The notes under the pieces are model-generated. The model was not told the DNA's origin. It did no database searches and was given only the letters and a program-made list of their open reading frames with translations. The position numbers and the translations under genes are program-made. 64,000 nt of DNA from an uncultured Shewanella sp. (GTDB lineage: Bacteria; Pseudomonadota; Gammaproteobacteria; Enterobacterales; Shewanellaceae), in assembly GCF_947491715.1 (NCBI RefSeq), contig NZ_CANLKR010000026.1:19974-83973 (forward strand). The letters run 5' to 3'. Below are positions 55,901 through 64,000 of this stretch, one piece after another (positions within the stretch are counted from its first letter, which is position 1; each line of letters opens with the position of its first letter).

Positions 55901-56071
55901 GGCCGTTGTCGATGTAGCACCTGGGTAAGAAGCATTAATTTGAACTTGAGGAGGTGTAATATAGGGATATTGATCGATAGGCAATAGAAACATCGATACA
56001 ATACCAATAAGCACAATAACAATAGAGATAACACTGGCAAAAACGGGACGCTCAACAAAAAACTGTGCCAT
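52925..56071 (-). CDS. RND multidrug efflux pump, AcrB/MexB-like
   Basis: A 1048-residue inner-membrane proton-driven exporter of the HAE-1 family, normal in length. The start MAQFFVERPVFASVISIVIVLIG is characteristic. Twelve helices are predicted with two large periplasmic loops. The proton-relay acids are in GIVVDDAIVVVENVER. It begins two bases after the MFP stop and the outer-membrane factor follows 39 bp later, so all three form one operon. Substrates cannot be read. Confidence 0.97.
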   Translation of the reverse strand: MAQFFVERPVFASVISIVIVLIGIVSMFLLPIDQYPYITPPQVQINASYPGATSTTAADSVATPLEEQINGVPNMIYMESKSTNSGGVSLLITFDVGTNPDLAAVDVQNATQQSTGDLPIEVQTEGVSVSKKASIELLKLALTSKDARYDEIYLSNYASINIESALRRIPGVGGTRNTGSRSYSMRVWLRPDQMAGYKLTTNDVINAIKAQNTESPAGTIGTQPNTKDISVTLPITAPGRLSSVHDFEEIVVRAAPDGALIRLRDIARVELGSAAYTLQSALNGDNATILQVFLLPGANALAVTKQVKQTMDELSTKFPQGMEWKIFFDASIFIEESIKEVVLTLIESLILVILVVFIFLQNLRATLIPAIAVPVSLIGTLAALLAFGFTINTVSLLALVLAIGIVVDDAIVVVENVERLISEEGMEPIPATRRAMKELSGAIVATSLVLCAVFVPVSFLPGITGIMYREFAIAITVSVLISTLVALTLSPALCAILLTHTPVAQKGFFHWVNKQLDLNSRRYVFGVIMANQHYKRSYALFGVIIVCVYLLMSHLPSSFMPDEDQGRFFIDVTLPDGSTVNRTQAVLLKAEKYILNHPAVAYSFSLAGENRRLGSNQANGEFEVILQPWDKRKQDNDTVQKVMKELRGRLVNVLEAEFNLYLPSAVPGLGNGAGVELELQDSSGANFDGLLESANELIDQLNKQPEIANATLALQDAIPQLALTVDKTKALAIGVELADIYSTIKTFTDSTTVNDFNLFGRVYRVRLQAEGEYRRYPSQIENYYVRSNTGAMVPVGVLAKYDYAVGPAAVTHYNLFSSASISATPASGYATGDVIKVIEREAEALLPNEFKYEWTGLTYQEVKATGQTAIAITLAVVFVFLFLAALYESWTTPIAVLLITPIAMFGASLGTWFSGMDSNLFFQVAFIALIGMAAKNSILIVEFAVQQNKKGHNLLNSAVRAAQMRFRPILMTSFAFILGVLPLVISTGPGAVSRQSISIPIFYGMIFATTVGITFVPLFFVTVKNWVKQLPIKVNKRSDGETTSNESL

Positions 56072-56073
56072 TA

Positions 56074-57339
56074 TCAGTCATCCTTTCCTGCATTATTTGG
56101 CTCTTGTGTTTGTATTTTTATCCCTTTATTCTTTTCATCAATATCTTCAAGCTTTAAATACTCAGCTTCTGATAAAGGCTCTGCAAGTTGACCATGCCGC
56201 ACTCTATGCATCCCTTCCACAATCACTTTTTCCCCTGCTTGTAATCCACTTTTGACTATCATTCCTTCTTTGCCTTGATGCTCTATCACGATAAAGCGAC
56301 GTTCAACACGATTATTAGGCAATACCACCATCACATACACGCCCCCCTGATCGACTTGAGTGGCTTTTTGAGGGATCACAATGGCATTTTTAAGCTCACT
56401 TAATTTAATGCGCACATTGGTGTATTGCCCAGGTAACAGCTCTTTATCAGGATTCGGTAATACCGCTCTCACCTCAAACGTTCCCGTTTCAGAGTTAACC
56501 GATGGCTCAGTAAAACTGACTTTTCCTGGATAAGTATATTCACTGTAATCTGGTAAGGTGACCCGAACAAAACCTGTAAAAACTTTTCCTTCATTTTCAG
56601 CGGCTTTTTCCTCCGAACGGCTCACCATTCGTCTACGAGCATTTAAGTAATCTAATGCCGACATGTTAAACATGACATAAATAGGGTTGACCTTTTGGAC
56701 TTTCGTCAATAAAGATTGTCCCTTACTGCCCACGAGTGCGCCAACATCCACTTTTGTTTGGCTCACTAACCCATCTATCGGGGCCGTTATTTTTGTGTAA
56801 CTCAATTCCAACTCTGCAGACTCAAGCGCGGCTTGACTGGCCACTAACTCTGATTTTGCCTGTGCTAAATTGGACATTGCATTATCTAAATCTAATTGAC
56901 TCGCAGCATCTTGATCATACAAAGGCTTAAGCCGCTCAACATCTCTTTTGGCTTTATCTACAACGGCTTGTTGAGATGTCCGTTGCGCTTTGACTCTATT
57001 GACCTCTGCAACATAAGGCTTACTGTCTATTTGATATAACAAGTCACCTTTCTTTACTGCACTGCCTTCAACAAATGCTCTTTTTTCGACGAATCCATCA
57101 ATACGTGCACGCACTTCAACATTCAAAGACGCCTCAGTTACTCCCACATAATAGCCATAAATGGGCACCGTCGATTCAACCACATTGGCTACCACTACTC
57201 TTTTTGCTTGGAAGGATTGTTCTTTTTTATTGCAGGCTAGCAAAATGGCAAACAATGAAAAAAGAATGATAATCCGTGCACTTCTTTTTTCTAAAAGAAA
57301 GGGGGGTTGAACGGCTATCTGAGATAAAATAAATGCCAT
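56074..57339 (-). CDS. RND efflux membrane fusion protein, AcrA/MexA-like
   Basis: A lipoprotein adaptor of 421 residues from the ATG at 57339, which follows aggaag; the TTG at 57369 is unlikely. The lipobox is LLACNKK. The order is lipoyl half (VEVRARIDGFVEKRAFVEGSAV), coiled-coil hairpin (~100-165), second lipoyl half (YTKITAPIDGLV), then beta-barrel and membrane-proximal domains (~220-390). It is the first gene of the efflux operon. No regulator is adjacent; a MITE-like element lies upstream. Confidence 0.96.
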   Translation of the reverse strand: MAFILSQIAVQPPFLLEKRSARIIILFSLFAILLACNKKEQSFQAKRVVVANVVESTVPIYGYYVGVTEASLNVEVRARIDGFVEKRAFVEGSAVKKGDLLYQIDSKPYVAEVNRVKAQRTSQQAVVDKAKRDVERLKPLYDQDAASQLDLDNAMSNLAQAKSELVASQAALESAELELSYTKITAPIDGLVSQTKVDVGALVGSKGQSLLTKVQKVNPIYVMFNMSALDYLNARRRMVSRSEEKAAENEGKVFTGFVRVTLPDYSEYTYPGKVSFTEPSVNSETGTFEVRAVLPNPDKELLPGQYTNVRIKLSELKNAIVIPQKATQVDQGGVYVMVVLPNNRVERRFIVIEHQGKEGMIVKSGLQAGEKVIVEGMHRVRHGQLAEPLSEAEYLKLEDIDEKNKGIKIQTQEPNNAGKDD

Positions 57340-57369
57340 CAATCGCTTCCTGCTAATATCAATGAACAA

Positions 57370-57961
57370 GTATTGAGACTAAGCATACAAGTGAAGTAAT
57401 ACGGCGTGAATTTTTTAACGGCAGAAATTCATTACTTATTAAAAGGTGAACTAAACACTTCCTCTCGTTTCTTAATCACGGATTATGTATGGACTTGGAT
57501 AAAGTGTAGACTGTCATCGGTTTTTTTATCAATTTATTCTTAAAAGAGACCGAAAATAAAAGGGAAAAGCAAGGTGTTGCAATCATAACTCCCTGCATCC
57601 TAGGGCCTGTTGATCTTTGGTGGTTAAATTATGTCCGAGATAAACGTGTTTTAATCGCGACGGGAGGGATGACGCCTAGTGATCTAAGCAAATTTCTCCC
57701 AACAAAGAGTAAAACACGTTTAGCCGGATCCTACGGACAGCGTTTGTGGCTCCTTTCTACGGCGTTATCGCTTGTTTATGTAGAATAACTACACCACACA
57801 AGCTCTACCTTGTATAAAGAACCCACAAACTGCTGCAGAAATCATCACAAAAGATCAACAGGCCCTAGTCATACCCTGCAAACCAAATAGCTATCATTAT
57901 GGATCCAATCAACATAAGGTAAATTGATTTAAGTATATTCGATAGGAAATAAACAATACTG
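57370..57961. other. Intergenic region upstream of the efflux operon
   Basis: Besides the MITE-like element at 57600-57868, no gene is seen. The part 57370-57600 should hold the efflux operon promoter. Confidence 0.4.
57600..57868. mobile_element. MITE-like element with 22-bp inverted ends
   Basis: The ends tagggcctgttgatcttt... (from 57601) and its complement (to 57867) match at 21 of 22 positions. The interior has a second exact inverted pair, taaacgtgtttta (57641-57653) and taaaacacgttta (57710-57722), and no reading frame for a transposase. If the element starts at GGGCC, each end is flanked by TA within CTAG, which is the target pattern of IS630/mariner elements. It lies between the efflux operon and a DTW gene. 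Confidence 0.8.
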
Positions 57962-58747
57962 CTATTTTGACTTTATCGCTAATTGATAAGCCTGTTCAAA
58001 AGCATCACGCTTCAAAGAGAGTGGCGCTAATGATTGCGCACTCATTTGACTTCGGCCTTGAAGCGATGATCCCACAAATAAATCAAACCAAGCCGTCAAG
58101 GCCTTAGCATTTTCACTCTCTCCATTCGCCGCTAAAGCCAACGCAGCTACCTCAGCTGTGCCTAATTGAAAATCATGGCTTCCTTTACGCAATGCATATT
58201 GAGCTGTGTGTGCTGAGCTAAATGATAATAAAGGCAAATGATGTAAATATGGACTATTTCGAAACATTTTAATGGCTTCACGCCAGCTACCATCGAGCAT
58301 AACAAATAACGGTATTTTTTGATCATGTTGCGCCGTATCAATAGCAGGTAAAGTTAGCCCATTAGCTAATGGCTCAACAACAGGTTGATTTTGCATTGAA
58401 TATTGACGAGGAAAAATGACATAAGCTTGGTACTTAGGAGCATTTAACAACGCGAGCATGGCTCGATTGGCATGTACTCTTGACCAAATATAGGCATGGG
58501 TATTAGGGATCAAATCGGCAATAAGTCGACCACTGTTGCTGGGTTTTAATACTTCATCATCATACATGATCAATAAAAAATGTGTCTGTGTCGCTAAGCA
58601 TTTTCTCACAGCACAAGTACACAGGCTTTGACGAAGTAAACACTGCTGACAACGCACAACATTTTTACCTCTCGCGTTGTAAGCTTTGGTTGAAATGGCT
58701 TTTCGGTATTGATAAAGCCTATGCACAGCATGTAATTTTGAAGACAT
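57962..58747 (-). CDS. DTW-domain protein, tRNA-uridine aminocarboxypropyltransferase-like (first)
   Basis: A 261-residue protein of the DTW / TapT-like family, members of which add an aminocarboxypropyl group to tRNA uridine. A zinc-ribbon-like set CQQCLLRQSLCTC lies near residues 34-46. The family motif is DGSWREAIKM, a DxSW variant, with SSAHTAQYALRKG and LGTAEVAALAL later. It is cytoplasmic. pssA lies upstream on the same strand with a terminator between, so it is separate. Confidence 0.85.
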   Translation of the reverse strand: MSSKLHAVHRLYQYRKAISTKAYNARGKNVVRCQQCLLRQSLCTCAVRKCLATQTHFLLIMYDDEVLKPSNSGRLIADLIPNTHAYIWSRVHANRAMLALLNAPKYQAYVIFPRQYSMQNQPVVEPLANGLTLPAIDTAQHDQKIPLFVMLDGSWREAIKMFRNSPYLHHLPLLSFSSAHTAQYALRKGSHDFQLGTAEVAALALAANGESENAKALTAWFDLFVGSSLQGRSQMSAQSLAPLSLKRDAFEQAYQLAIKSK

Positions 58748-58834
58748 GTTTATCGCTTATTTAAGTGATGACCAATATGCTGAAATGCTGGCGTCAACTC
58801 ATTGAAAAATATGAACTTAAAGATTTACAAATTA

Positions 58835-58860
58835 AAAACCGACTTCACTAAGTCGGTTTT
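58835..58860. terminator. Terminator between pssA and the DTW gene
   Basis: Exact 11-bp arms aaaaccgactt (58835-58845) and aagtcggtttt (58850-58860) enclose cact. It lies about 40 bp past the pssA stop. Confidence 0.85.
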
Positions 58861-58900
58861 ATTATTGCTCAGCAACGCAGACATTTGTATACAAGACACA

Positions 58901-60214
58901 CTATAAAATGCGCCTTAATAAAAAATCTGCTTTTAGTCGTTTTATCCGCTTCATTATTTTTTTCACCGCAGGCGGATAATGTTGTAACGTTTGGATCTGG
59001 CTATAATGATACAGTCTCTCAGTATGTTCCAAAATATGAGCTTGTTCTTGTTCAAACTGTGCTTTCCATTCCCCAGTTTCATCTTGAAATAACAACCCGT
59101 TTTCAAGATCCAAGGCAAAAGCCCTTGGATTCAAATTACTGCCTGTAATTAAATGCCGTTCTCCATCGGCACTGATCCCTTTCAAATGAAAACTGTTTCT
59201 ATCATGTTTCCACAGATGAATATTCAGTAAGCCCCTTTCAATCGCCCATTGCTGCCTTTTGGCAAATTTACGAAGAGATTGTTCGTACATATAAGGCAAA
59301 GCCCCAATAGTCGAAAACGTTTCCTCTGGAGGAATATAAAAATCATTCGCAGTCTTATCGCCAACCACGATATCTATTTTTTTCCCCTTACGTAAATGCT
59401 TAGATAAGGCACGAGATAAAATATAGGGAGGATTAAAGTATGGCGTACAAATAAATAACGTTTCTTGTGACTCTTCAATCAAGGCAACCACAGTCTTATT
59501 GAGCATATTTTTCTTACGCCCTAACCCCACAATCGGCGTGACTCGATTGCCGGAAGTGACTTTATCAAATCGATAACTGGCTTTGCTCAATCTTTGCTTT
59601 AAGTTAGTAATTTCACTTTTTATGGGTAAACGCTCTGTGTCTTTGCACTCAGAAAGCGAGTTCACCGCTTCATCATTCACTAAATAAACTTGGATCATGT
59701 CTCGCATACTATCAGCTAATGCTTGAGACTCCACTTGATGATAGCGATCAAATCGATACTTATCATGTTGATGCAAATAAATATTATTGATACTCGCACC
59801 ACTGAATATGACGGTATCATCAATGATAAAACCTTTAAGATGCAAAACCCCCATAAATTCCCGAGACTTGACTGGCACACCTAAAATATCAATGCCATGC
59901 TCAGCCTCTTCCATGACTTTGCGGTACATTAAATAATTACCACTGTCACCTTTTTGACCGATAAGTCCCCGACGAGCACGATGAAAATCAACGAGCACTT
60001 TAATATCTAGTTGAGGGTTACGTGCTTTTGCCGCCATTAATGCCGATAAAATTTCTCCCCCCGCTTCATCATCTTCCAGATAAAGCGCAGCAATATAAAT
60101 TGAATGTACCGCATTCGCAATACGCTTTAATAAGCTTTCTTTTAAAGCGCAGGGTGTTAATAACCAGCTTAATGCCTCTGGTTGGATCGGTATTCCACCT
60201 AGCTTTTTCAGCAA
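58901..60214 (-). CDS. pssA: CDP-diacylglycerol-serine O-phosphatidyltransferase
   Basis: A 437-residue phosphatidylserine synthase, the first step of phosphatidylethanolamine synthesis, of the E. coli PssA (phospholipase D superfamily) type. The two HKD sites are HLKGFIIDDTVIFSGASIN and HLKGISADGERHLITGSNLNPR. The start is a TTG at 60214, supported by aaaggag about seven bases before it; MLKKLGGIPIQ follows. It is membrane-associated but has no helix. It is flanked by two DTW-domain genes. Confidence 0.96.
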   Translation of the reverse strand: MLKKLGGIPIQPEALSWLLTPCALKESLLKRIANAVHSIYIAALYLEDDEAGGEILSALMAAKARNPQLDIKVLVDFHRARRGLIGQKGDSGNYLMYRKVMEEAEHGIDILGVPVKSREFMGVLHLKGFIIDDTVIFSGASINNIYLHQHDKYRFDRYHQVESQALADSMRDMIQVYLVNDEAVNSLSECKDTERLPIKSEITNLKQRLSKASYRFDKVTSGNRVTPIVGLGRKKNMLNKTVVALIEESQETLFICTPYFNPPYILSRALSKHLRKGKKIDIVVGDKTANDFYIPPEETFSTIGALPYMYEQSLRKFAKRQQWAIERGLLNIHLWKHDRNSFHLKGISADGERHLITGSNLNPRAFALDLENGLLFQDETGEWKAQFEQEQAHILEHTERLYHYSQIQTLQHYPPAVKKIMKRIKRLKADFLLRRIL

Positions 60215-60500
60215 GGTCTGTCTCCTTTAATCATCAAACTTGAGTCAGTTATAGGCACTGGATAATCATCAACGGGTTTCGAGCCTATGTTAATGACTCA
60301 GAAACGGCCTATTCCACCCACTCGAATATTGTAGCGTCATGAGAAAAAGCTGGTAACTCCATCAACCTTGCTTAATTTAGCACCTTCTTCCAATAAAGGG
60401 GATTTGATATAAGATTCTCAAAACATGAAGCAATAGAAATTACCTATTTACGCGCGCCTGAGCAAGTGTTATTTTCTTTTGTGGCTCCACAAAGCGTGTA

Positions 60501-61115
60501 TCAGGTTATTTTATCATCATTTTGGTTGAAATTTTTAAATGCGCTTTCCAAAACAGTCGCTTCAGCATGCATGCCTTTGAGACGAAACAAAAACTGAATG
60601 CATTCAATCGTACAAAATCCACCTTGTATTTGATTTCGTCTCAATCGAAATTGCGACAAATGTTTGTCAATGAGTGGCTTAGGTAACGCATATTTCATCG
60701 CCTGTTTTAAATAATGACTGCGCCGACACATTTTTCTTGCTTCTTGCCAGGTCGCATCCAAAATCACAATCACATTAGGCACATTAGAAGCACTGCGTTC
60801 GTCAGCTGTATTCATAGGACCGTGGCACTGATGATGAAGTGGATCCAATTGCTTTTCCATACTCTGATTTGCGACCATTCCCATTGACTCCTGCTCATCT
60901 GGAAACAATTCATCTGGAAACAATTCATCTGGAAACAATAATACCCCTTCACCACGACTTAACAAATCAACCAATTTTGGATCGGGATCCACCCTAGACC
61001 AAATCACGCGTTGACAATACTCTGGAAAATACCGAAGGGCTATTTGACCCGTATTAGATGAGCGTTCGACTTCTCTTTCATGGGTTAATAATACTATTTG
61101 AAACGATTCAATCAT
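60501..61115 (-). CDS. DTW-domain protein (second), with LFPDE repeat
   Basis: A 204-residue DTW-family protein from the ATG at 61115; a TTG at 61127 is less likely. The motif is LDATWQEARKMCRRS, the exact DxTW form, with LRRNQIQGGFCTIE as the second region. Unlike the other copy, it lacks the Cys-rich N-terminal zinc ribbon and begins with VLLTHEREVERSSNTG. Residues ~75-89 hold LFPDE three times in tandem, encoded by a 15-bp repeat (60896-60940). This lies in a loop before the DTW core, so it may be tolerated. Which uridine it would modify is unknown. Confidence 0.82.
   Translation of the reverse strand: MIESFQIVLLTHEREVERSSNTGQIALRYFPEYCQRVIWSRVDPDPKLVDLLSRGEGVLLFPDELFPDELFPDEQESMGMVANQSMEKQLDPLHHQCHGPMNTADERSASNVPNVIVILDATWQEARKMCRRSHYLKQAMKYALPKPLIDKHLSQFRLRRNQIQGGFCTIECIQFLFRLKGMHAEATVLESAFKNFNQNDDKIT
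60896..60940. repeat. 15-bp tandem repeat inside the second DTW gene
   Basis: The unit catctggaaacaatt is repeated three times, the last copy differing in its final base. It keeps the frame and encodes three LFPDE units on the minus strand, a slippage-prone site. Confidence 0.85.
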
Positions 61116-61538
61116 CAAACCACTCAATAATTAACAAAATGAATACAGCCCCTTATTTTACCATACTTTATATTTTTATATTTAATATAAATTAAAAAAG
61201 GATCACTTGAAATATGGCCTTCCATTGATGGAATATCCTTAAGATAAAAAAGTTTTAGCATCTAATCAGGTTTTATCAAGTCGGTGTTTATCGCTCAAAG
61301 TCCCCTCTCAGTCAGGATAGTTATCACCCAGTAATAAGATAACTCAATGAACTGATATTCACCTAAACCTAAAGAGGTGGCATTAAAAAATCAAAAAAAC
61401 ATTAACTTATGCGAGTACTTTATCATTTCTCATACTCATCATACGAATGTTGGATTAAGTCACGAAATATTCAATTTTATATAGAAGCATTGACTCTGAT
61501 GTTTCTCCTTTTACATTAACGATCTTCGGAAATAAACA
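61116..61538. other. Intergenic region
   Basis: AT-rich divergent region; no gene, hairpin or regulator site is clear to me. It should hold promoters for the DTW gene and the membrane protein at 61539. Confidence 0.4.
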
Positions 61539-62861
61539 ATGAAAAATTATCTTCATAAAGTGAATTGGATTAGCGTGATAGGGATGTTACTCGCGTCGGC
61601 AACACTTCATCTTTTACTGTTGCAAATATACACGCATCATTTTACTGTCAATGGCATAAAAACATATCTCTCACTGCTCATATCAACCAATAAAGCCCCT
61701 GACATATGGAATCATTTACTAACATATTTACTTCATTTTCCGTTACTAATTATCATTGTGTTCACACTTGTCATGCTCGTAAGCGTATTAGGCCTCTTTT
61801 TTTCCTCTAAACCTGTTTTTCCTTTATTAACGTCAGCACTTTACGGGGGGCTTTGGCTGTCTAACTTAGGACGCGCAGAAAGTTGGCTGTTTGAATTTTT
61901 GCTTCCTAGCCTATTTGCTTTAATTATTGCAATCGCTCAATGGGATCAACAACTCAATAGTAACACTCAGTCAAATTGGCTTGGATATAAACGTTTACCA
62001 ACTCAAAATAATAAACTAAATGTTTTTATTACGGTTATTTTACTCATTCTACTTTCCTATTTCAATTTTCTTTCCCAAAATGGCAAGGAGCATGTTGTAG
62101 CAGTAACTGTTCTCTTTTCAATCCTTACCGCATTAGCCACCTATACCTCACTGACACTTGATAACGACCGAAAGGAACTTGAATCATCAAATTTAGTACG
62201 AACACAGCGCACTTATCTTTTTTTAATCGCCAGCTCCATTGGGTTAATGTTGATCTATCAAGTCAATGAGGATATTGCACTGAACTGGTTTACCAGTGAG
62301 GGGTACCAAAATTTAGTCAAAATATTCCAAAAAACATCAAACGCGCCCGAAATGATAATATCTTTCTTAGCACATTCAGCTTCCATATCCTCAATACTTG
62401 CACCGACTCAATTTATCTTTGAAAGCTTCGCTGCATTTTGCTTATTTATCGGAGTATTAAGAGTGCCTATGTATTGGCTAACGTCGGGATTACTGGGCCT
62501 TTTAATGCTCATAGAATTTGGCGCTCCAGCATCTTGGCCTCCAACTCCAACAAGCCCTGTAAATTGGGTTTGGGAATTGATGCTACCAACCTTTGTATTA
62601 ATCATTTGTAGTATTCATGCGACAGTAGAGTTCTTAGAATCTAAAAACCTGCGCCAACTCATCTTAGGTAATCAGCTTTTTTCTGATATGAGTTTATCCA
62701 CAAAAGCACTGTTCTCAATTACCCTTTTCGGTATTTTGAGTATAGCAATTGTTCAATCGACTCATCCTGAAATATCAGAAACAGTACTAAGTAAGACACT
62801 ACTGATCTCTATTAGTTTATTCATCGTAATGTTTGTATTTGATAACCATAGAAAAAATTGA
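61539..62861 (+). CDS. Multi-pass membrane protein with two related halves
   Basis: A 440-residue inner-membrane protein with about ten to twelve helices. I do not recognise the family. The two halves are similar: HHFTVNGIKTYLSLLISTNKAP in the first and NWFTSEGYQNLVKIFQKTSNAP in the second. Each is then followed by helices and by a region ending in W-x-F/W-E-x-L-L-P-S/T-x-x-x-L-I (SWLFEFLLPSLFALII, NWVWELMLPTFVLII). The pattern of an F/W-x-G start and short helices faintly recalls DoxX-like proteins, unproven. The gene stands alone with no obvious operon partner. Confidence 0.7.
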   Translation: MKNYLHKVNWISVIGMLLASATLHLLLLQIYTHHFTVNGIKTYLSLLISTNKAPDIWNHLLTYLLHFPLLIIIVFTLVMLVSVLGLFFSSKPVFPLLTSALYGGLWLSNLGRAESWLFEFLLPSLFALIIAIAQWDQQLNSNTQSNWLGYKRLPTQNNKLNVFITVILLILLSYFNFLSQNGKEHVVAVTVLFSILTALATYTSLTLDNDRKELESSNLVRTQRTYLFLIASSIGLMLIYQVNEDIALNWFTSEGYQNLVKIFQKTSNAPEMIISFLAHSASISSILAPTQFIFESFAAFCLFIGVLRVPMYWLTSGLLGLLMLIEFGAPASWPPTPTSPVNWVWELMLPTFVLIICSIHATVEFLESKNLRQLILGNQLFSDMSLSTKALFSITLFGILSIAIVQSTHPEISETVLSKTLLISISLFIVMFVFDNHRKN

Positions 62862-63290
62862 TTCTTTAGATGAAATAATCTTCACCGTCTATTCATATAG
62901 TGCATGCAACCCACATGGATAATCAGGTGAAGATAAGCTAACTAATAGTATAAACAAGCTCAACAAATCGTAGCGGACAGAAAAAGTCTGCAATACCCTA
63001 ACCCAATGAATTGAGAAAAAAGTCGCTTATATTTAGTAAAACGGGTTCAGAATAAGCATGCTGAAGTAGTTAAAACACCTTTTTTCCATGTTAATGCCCC
63101 ACAAAGAGCATATTCACACCATAACGATTAATAATGTAGCGATTTGCTCATACGTATTCATCTTAAGGTTCAGGTCGTACAAGAGCGACTAAATTTAAGA
63201 CCGATAAAGACCTTAATAACAAGTAAACTAATGACGTCAGACAACATAAGCAAGTGTTGCACTTGTGAGTGAATTCACCAGCGATTAAGA
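62862..63290. other. Intergenic region
   Basis: No gene, strong hairpin or regulatory site is apparent to me in this stretch between the membrane protein and the deformylase stop. Confidence 0.4.
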
Positions 63291-63794
63291 TTAAACCACT
63301 TTCTCTGCCCATTTTTTGACTTTTTTTAGCGCTATTTTTTGCTTCAGTTCCGAAAGGTGATCGGTAAAAACAATCCCATTAAGGTGATCAATCTCATGCT
63401 GTAGCACAATCGCAAGAAATTCATCCGTTTCAACTTCAAAGGGTTCCCCTTTACGATCCAATGCACTGACCTTCACTTGTTTATAACGTGTCACGCGAGT
63501 CCGATATCCAGGAATCGATAAACACCCTTCGACTCCTTCATATTCGCCGACTTGCTCAACAATTTCAGGGTTAATGAATACAACGGCCTGATCACGAGTC
63601 TCCGATAAGTCAATCACCATAATTGCATGCGGGTTGCCAACTTGAGTTGCAGCTATGCCGATCCCTTTACCTGTGCTATATAATGTTTCGATTAAATCAT
63701 CAATAAAAGGTTGAACAGCCTGAATATTCGTAACAGGTCTCGCTTTTCTTCGTAAACGTTCATCGGGGATGGTTAAAATATTCAAAATAGCCAT
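63291..63794 (-). CDS. def: Peptide deformylase
   Basis: A 167-residue metalloenzyme that removes the formyl group from nascent proteins. All three family motifs are present: GIGIAATQVG, EGCLSIPG (metal Cys) and QHEIDHLNG (metal His and catalytic Glu). Length is normal. The usual partner fmt is not next to it in the window; upstream on its strand are only ~200 bases before the edge. It may therefore be a second copy, but this cannot be decided here. Confidence 0.96.
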   Translation of the reverse strand: MAILNILTIPDERLRRKARPVTNIQAVQPFIDDLIETLYSTGKGIGIAATQVGNPHAIMVIDLSETRDQAVVFINPEIVEQVGEYEGVEGCLSIPGYRTRVTRYKQVKVSALDRKGEPFEVETDEFLAIVLQHEIDHLNGIVFTDHLSELKQKIALKKVKKWAEKVV

Positions 63795-63879
63795 TCTTCA
63801 CTGCCCATACAGCACCACTCCTCACTTTAGTATGGTAGGTATTGAGTAAAAGGTAAAATGGAACCTAACGCTTTCCTAC

Positions 63880-64000
63880 TATACCCAAACCACTTGAAAG
63901 TGCATGTTTTCAGAGCCCGTAAGAAGGCTTAATTCAAGGCGCATTATTGAAAGAATGCTTATTGCCTTTTGAGGTGATGCAACGTAGAAGTTAGTCTTTT
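63880..64000. repeat. Possible start of a dispersed repeat at the right edge
   Basis: The terminal ~120 bases (cacttgaaagtgcatg, then cagagcccgtaag and tgaggtgatgcaacg) look like the dispersed intergenic repeats of marine gammaproteobacteria. I judge this from memory only, and the element is cut by the window. Confidence 0.2.

Overview
The window reads as the chromosome of a low-GC marine gammaproteobacterium of the Shewanella / Alteromonadales type. The main evidence is the unbroken block ccoNOQP, fixH, ccoI, ccoS, TauE-like, fnr/etrA, uspE, ttcA, which is a typical gene order in that group. The chitin-degradation genes, H-NOX signalling genes and multihaem cytochrome fit a marine facultative anaerobe. 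Genus is inference; there is no rRNA or tRNA to confirm it.

Layout. (1) 1-2.6 kb: the 3' end of a GGDEF protein, then a secreted zinc phospholipase C-like protein. (2) 2.7-21.1 kb: an accessory region bounded by two unrelated tyrosine recombinases (3790-2693 and 21109-19808, both minus). Between them lie a leukocidin-like pore-forming toxin, a GH18 chitinase, an AA10 lytic polysaccharide monooxygenase, an M6 metalloprotease, several secreted proteins of unknown function, and long gene-free stretches rich in palindromes and hairpins. (3) 21.3-24.3 kb: two tandem H-NOX nitric-oxide sensors followed by a hybrid histidine kinase. (4) 24.3-36.3 kb: a lipoprotein, the cbb3 oxidase operon behind a perfect FNR box, its assembly genes, fnr, uspE, an orphan type II thioesterase and ttcA. 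(5) 36.5-40.7 kb, minus strand: a T6SS-type FHA protein, a DUF6931-like protein, a carboxymuconolactone-decarboxylase-like protein and a class III aminotransferase. (6) 41-50 kb, plus strand: arylsulfatase, octahaem cytochrome c with TPR, PafA-like phosphatase, S15/CocE hydrolase and a KAS III enzyme. (7) 50.1-57.4 kb, minus: an ATP-grasp ligase and a complete RND efflux operon (MFP, pump, outer-membrane factor). (8) 57.6-64 kb: a ~267-bp MITE-like element, two DTW-domain proteins flanking pssA, a duplicated-half membrane protein and a peptide deformylase.

How the genes work together. The secreted phospholipase, toxin, protease, chitinase and LPMO look like an exoenzyme and virulence or scavenging arsenal. 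The LPMO and chitinase share near-identical CBM5/12 modules and would act on chitin together. The NO-sensing module sits beside the high-affinity oxidase operon, and that operon has an FNR site and lies upstream of fnr itself, so oxygen and NO control are physically clustered here. The strongest candidates for something less described are the tandem H-NOX pair with its hybrid kinase, the palindrome-rich recombinase-bounded region, and a pair of hairpins with a conserved loop but different stems.
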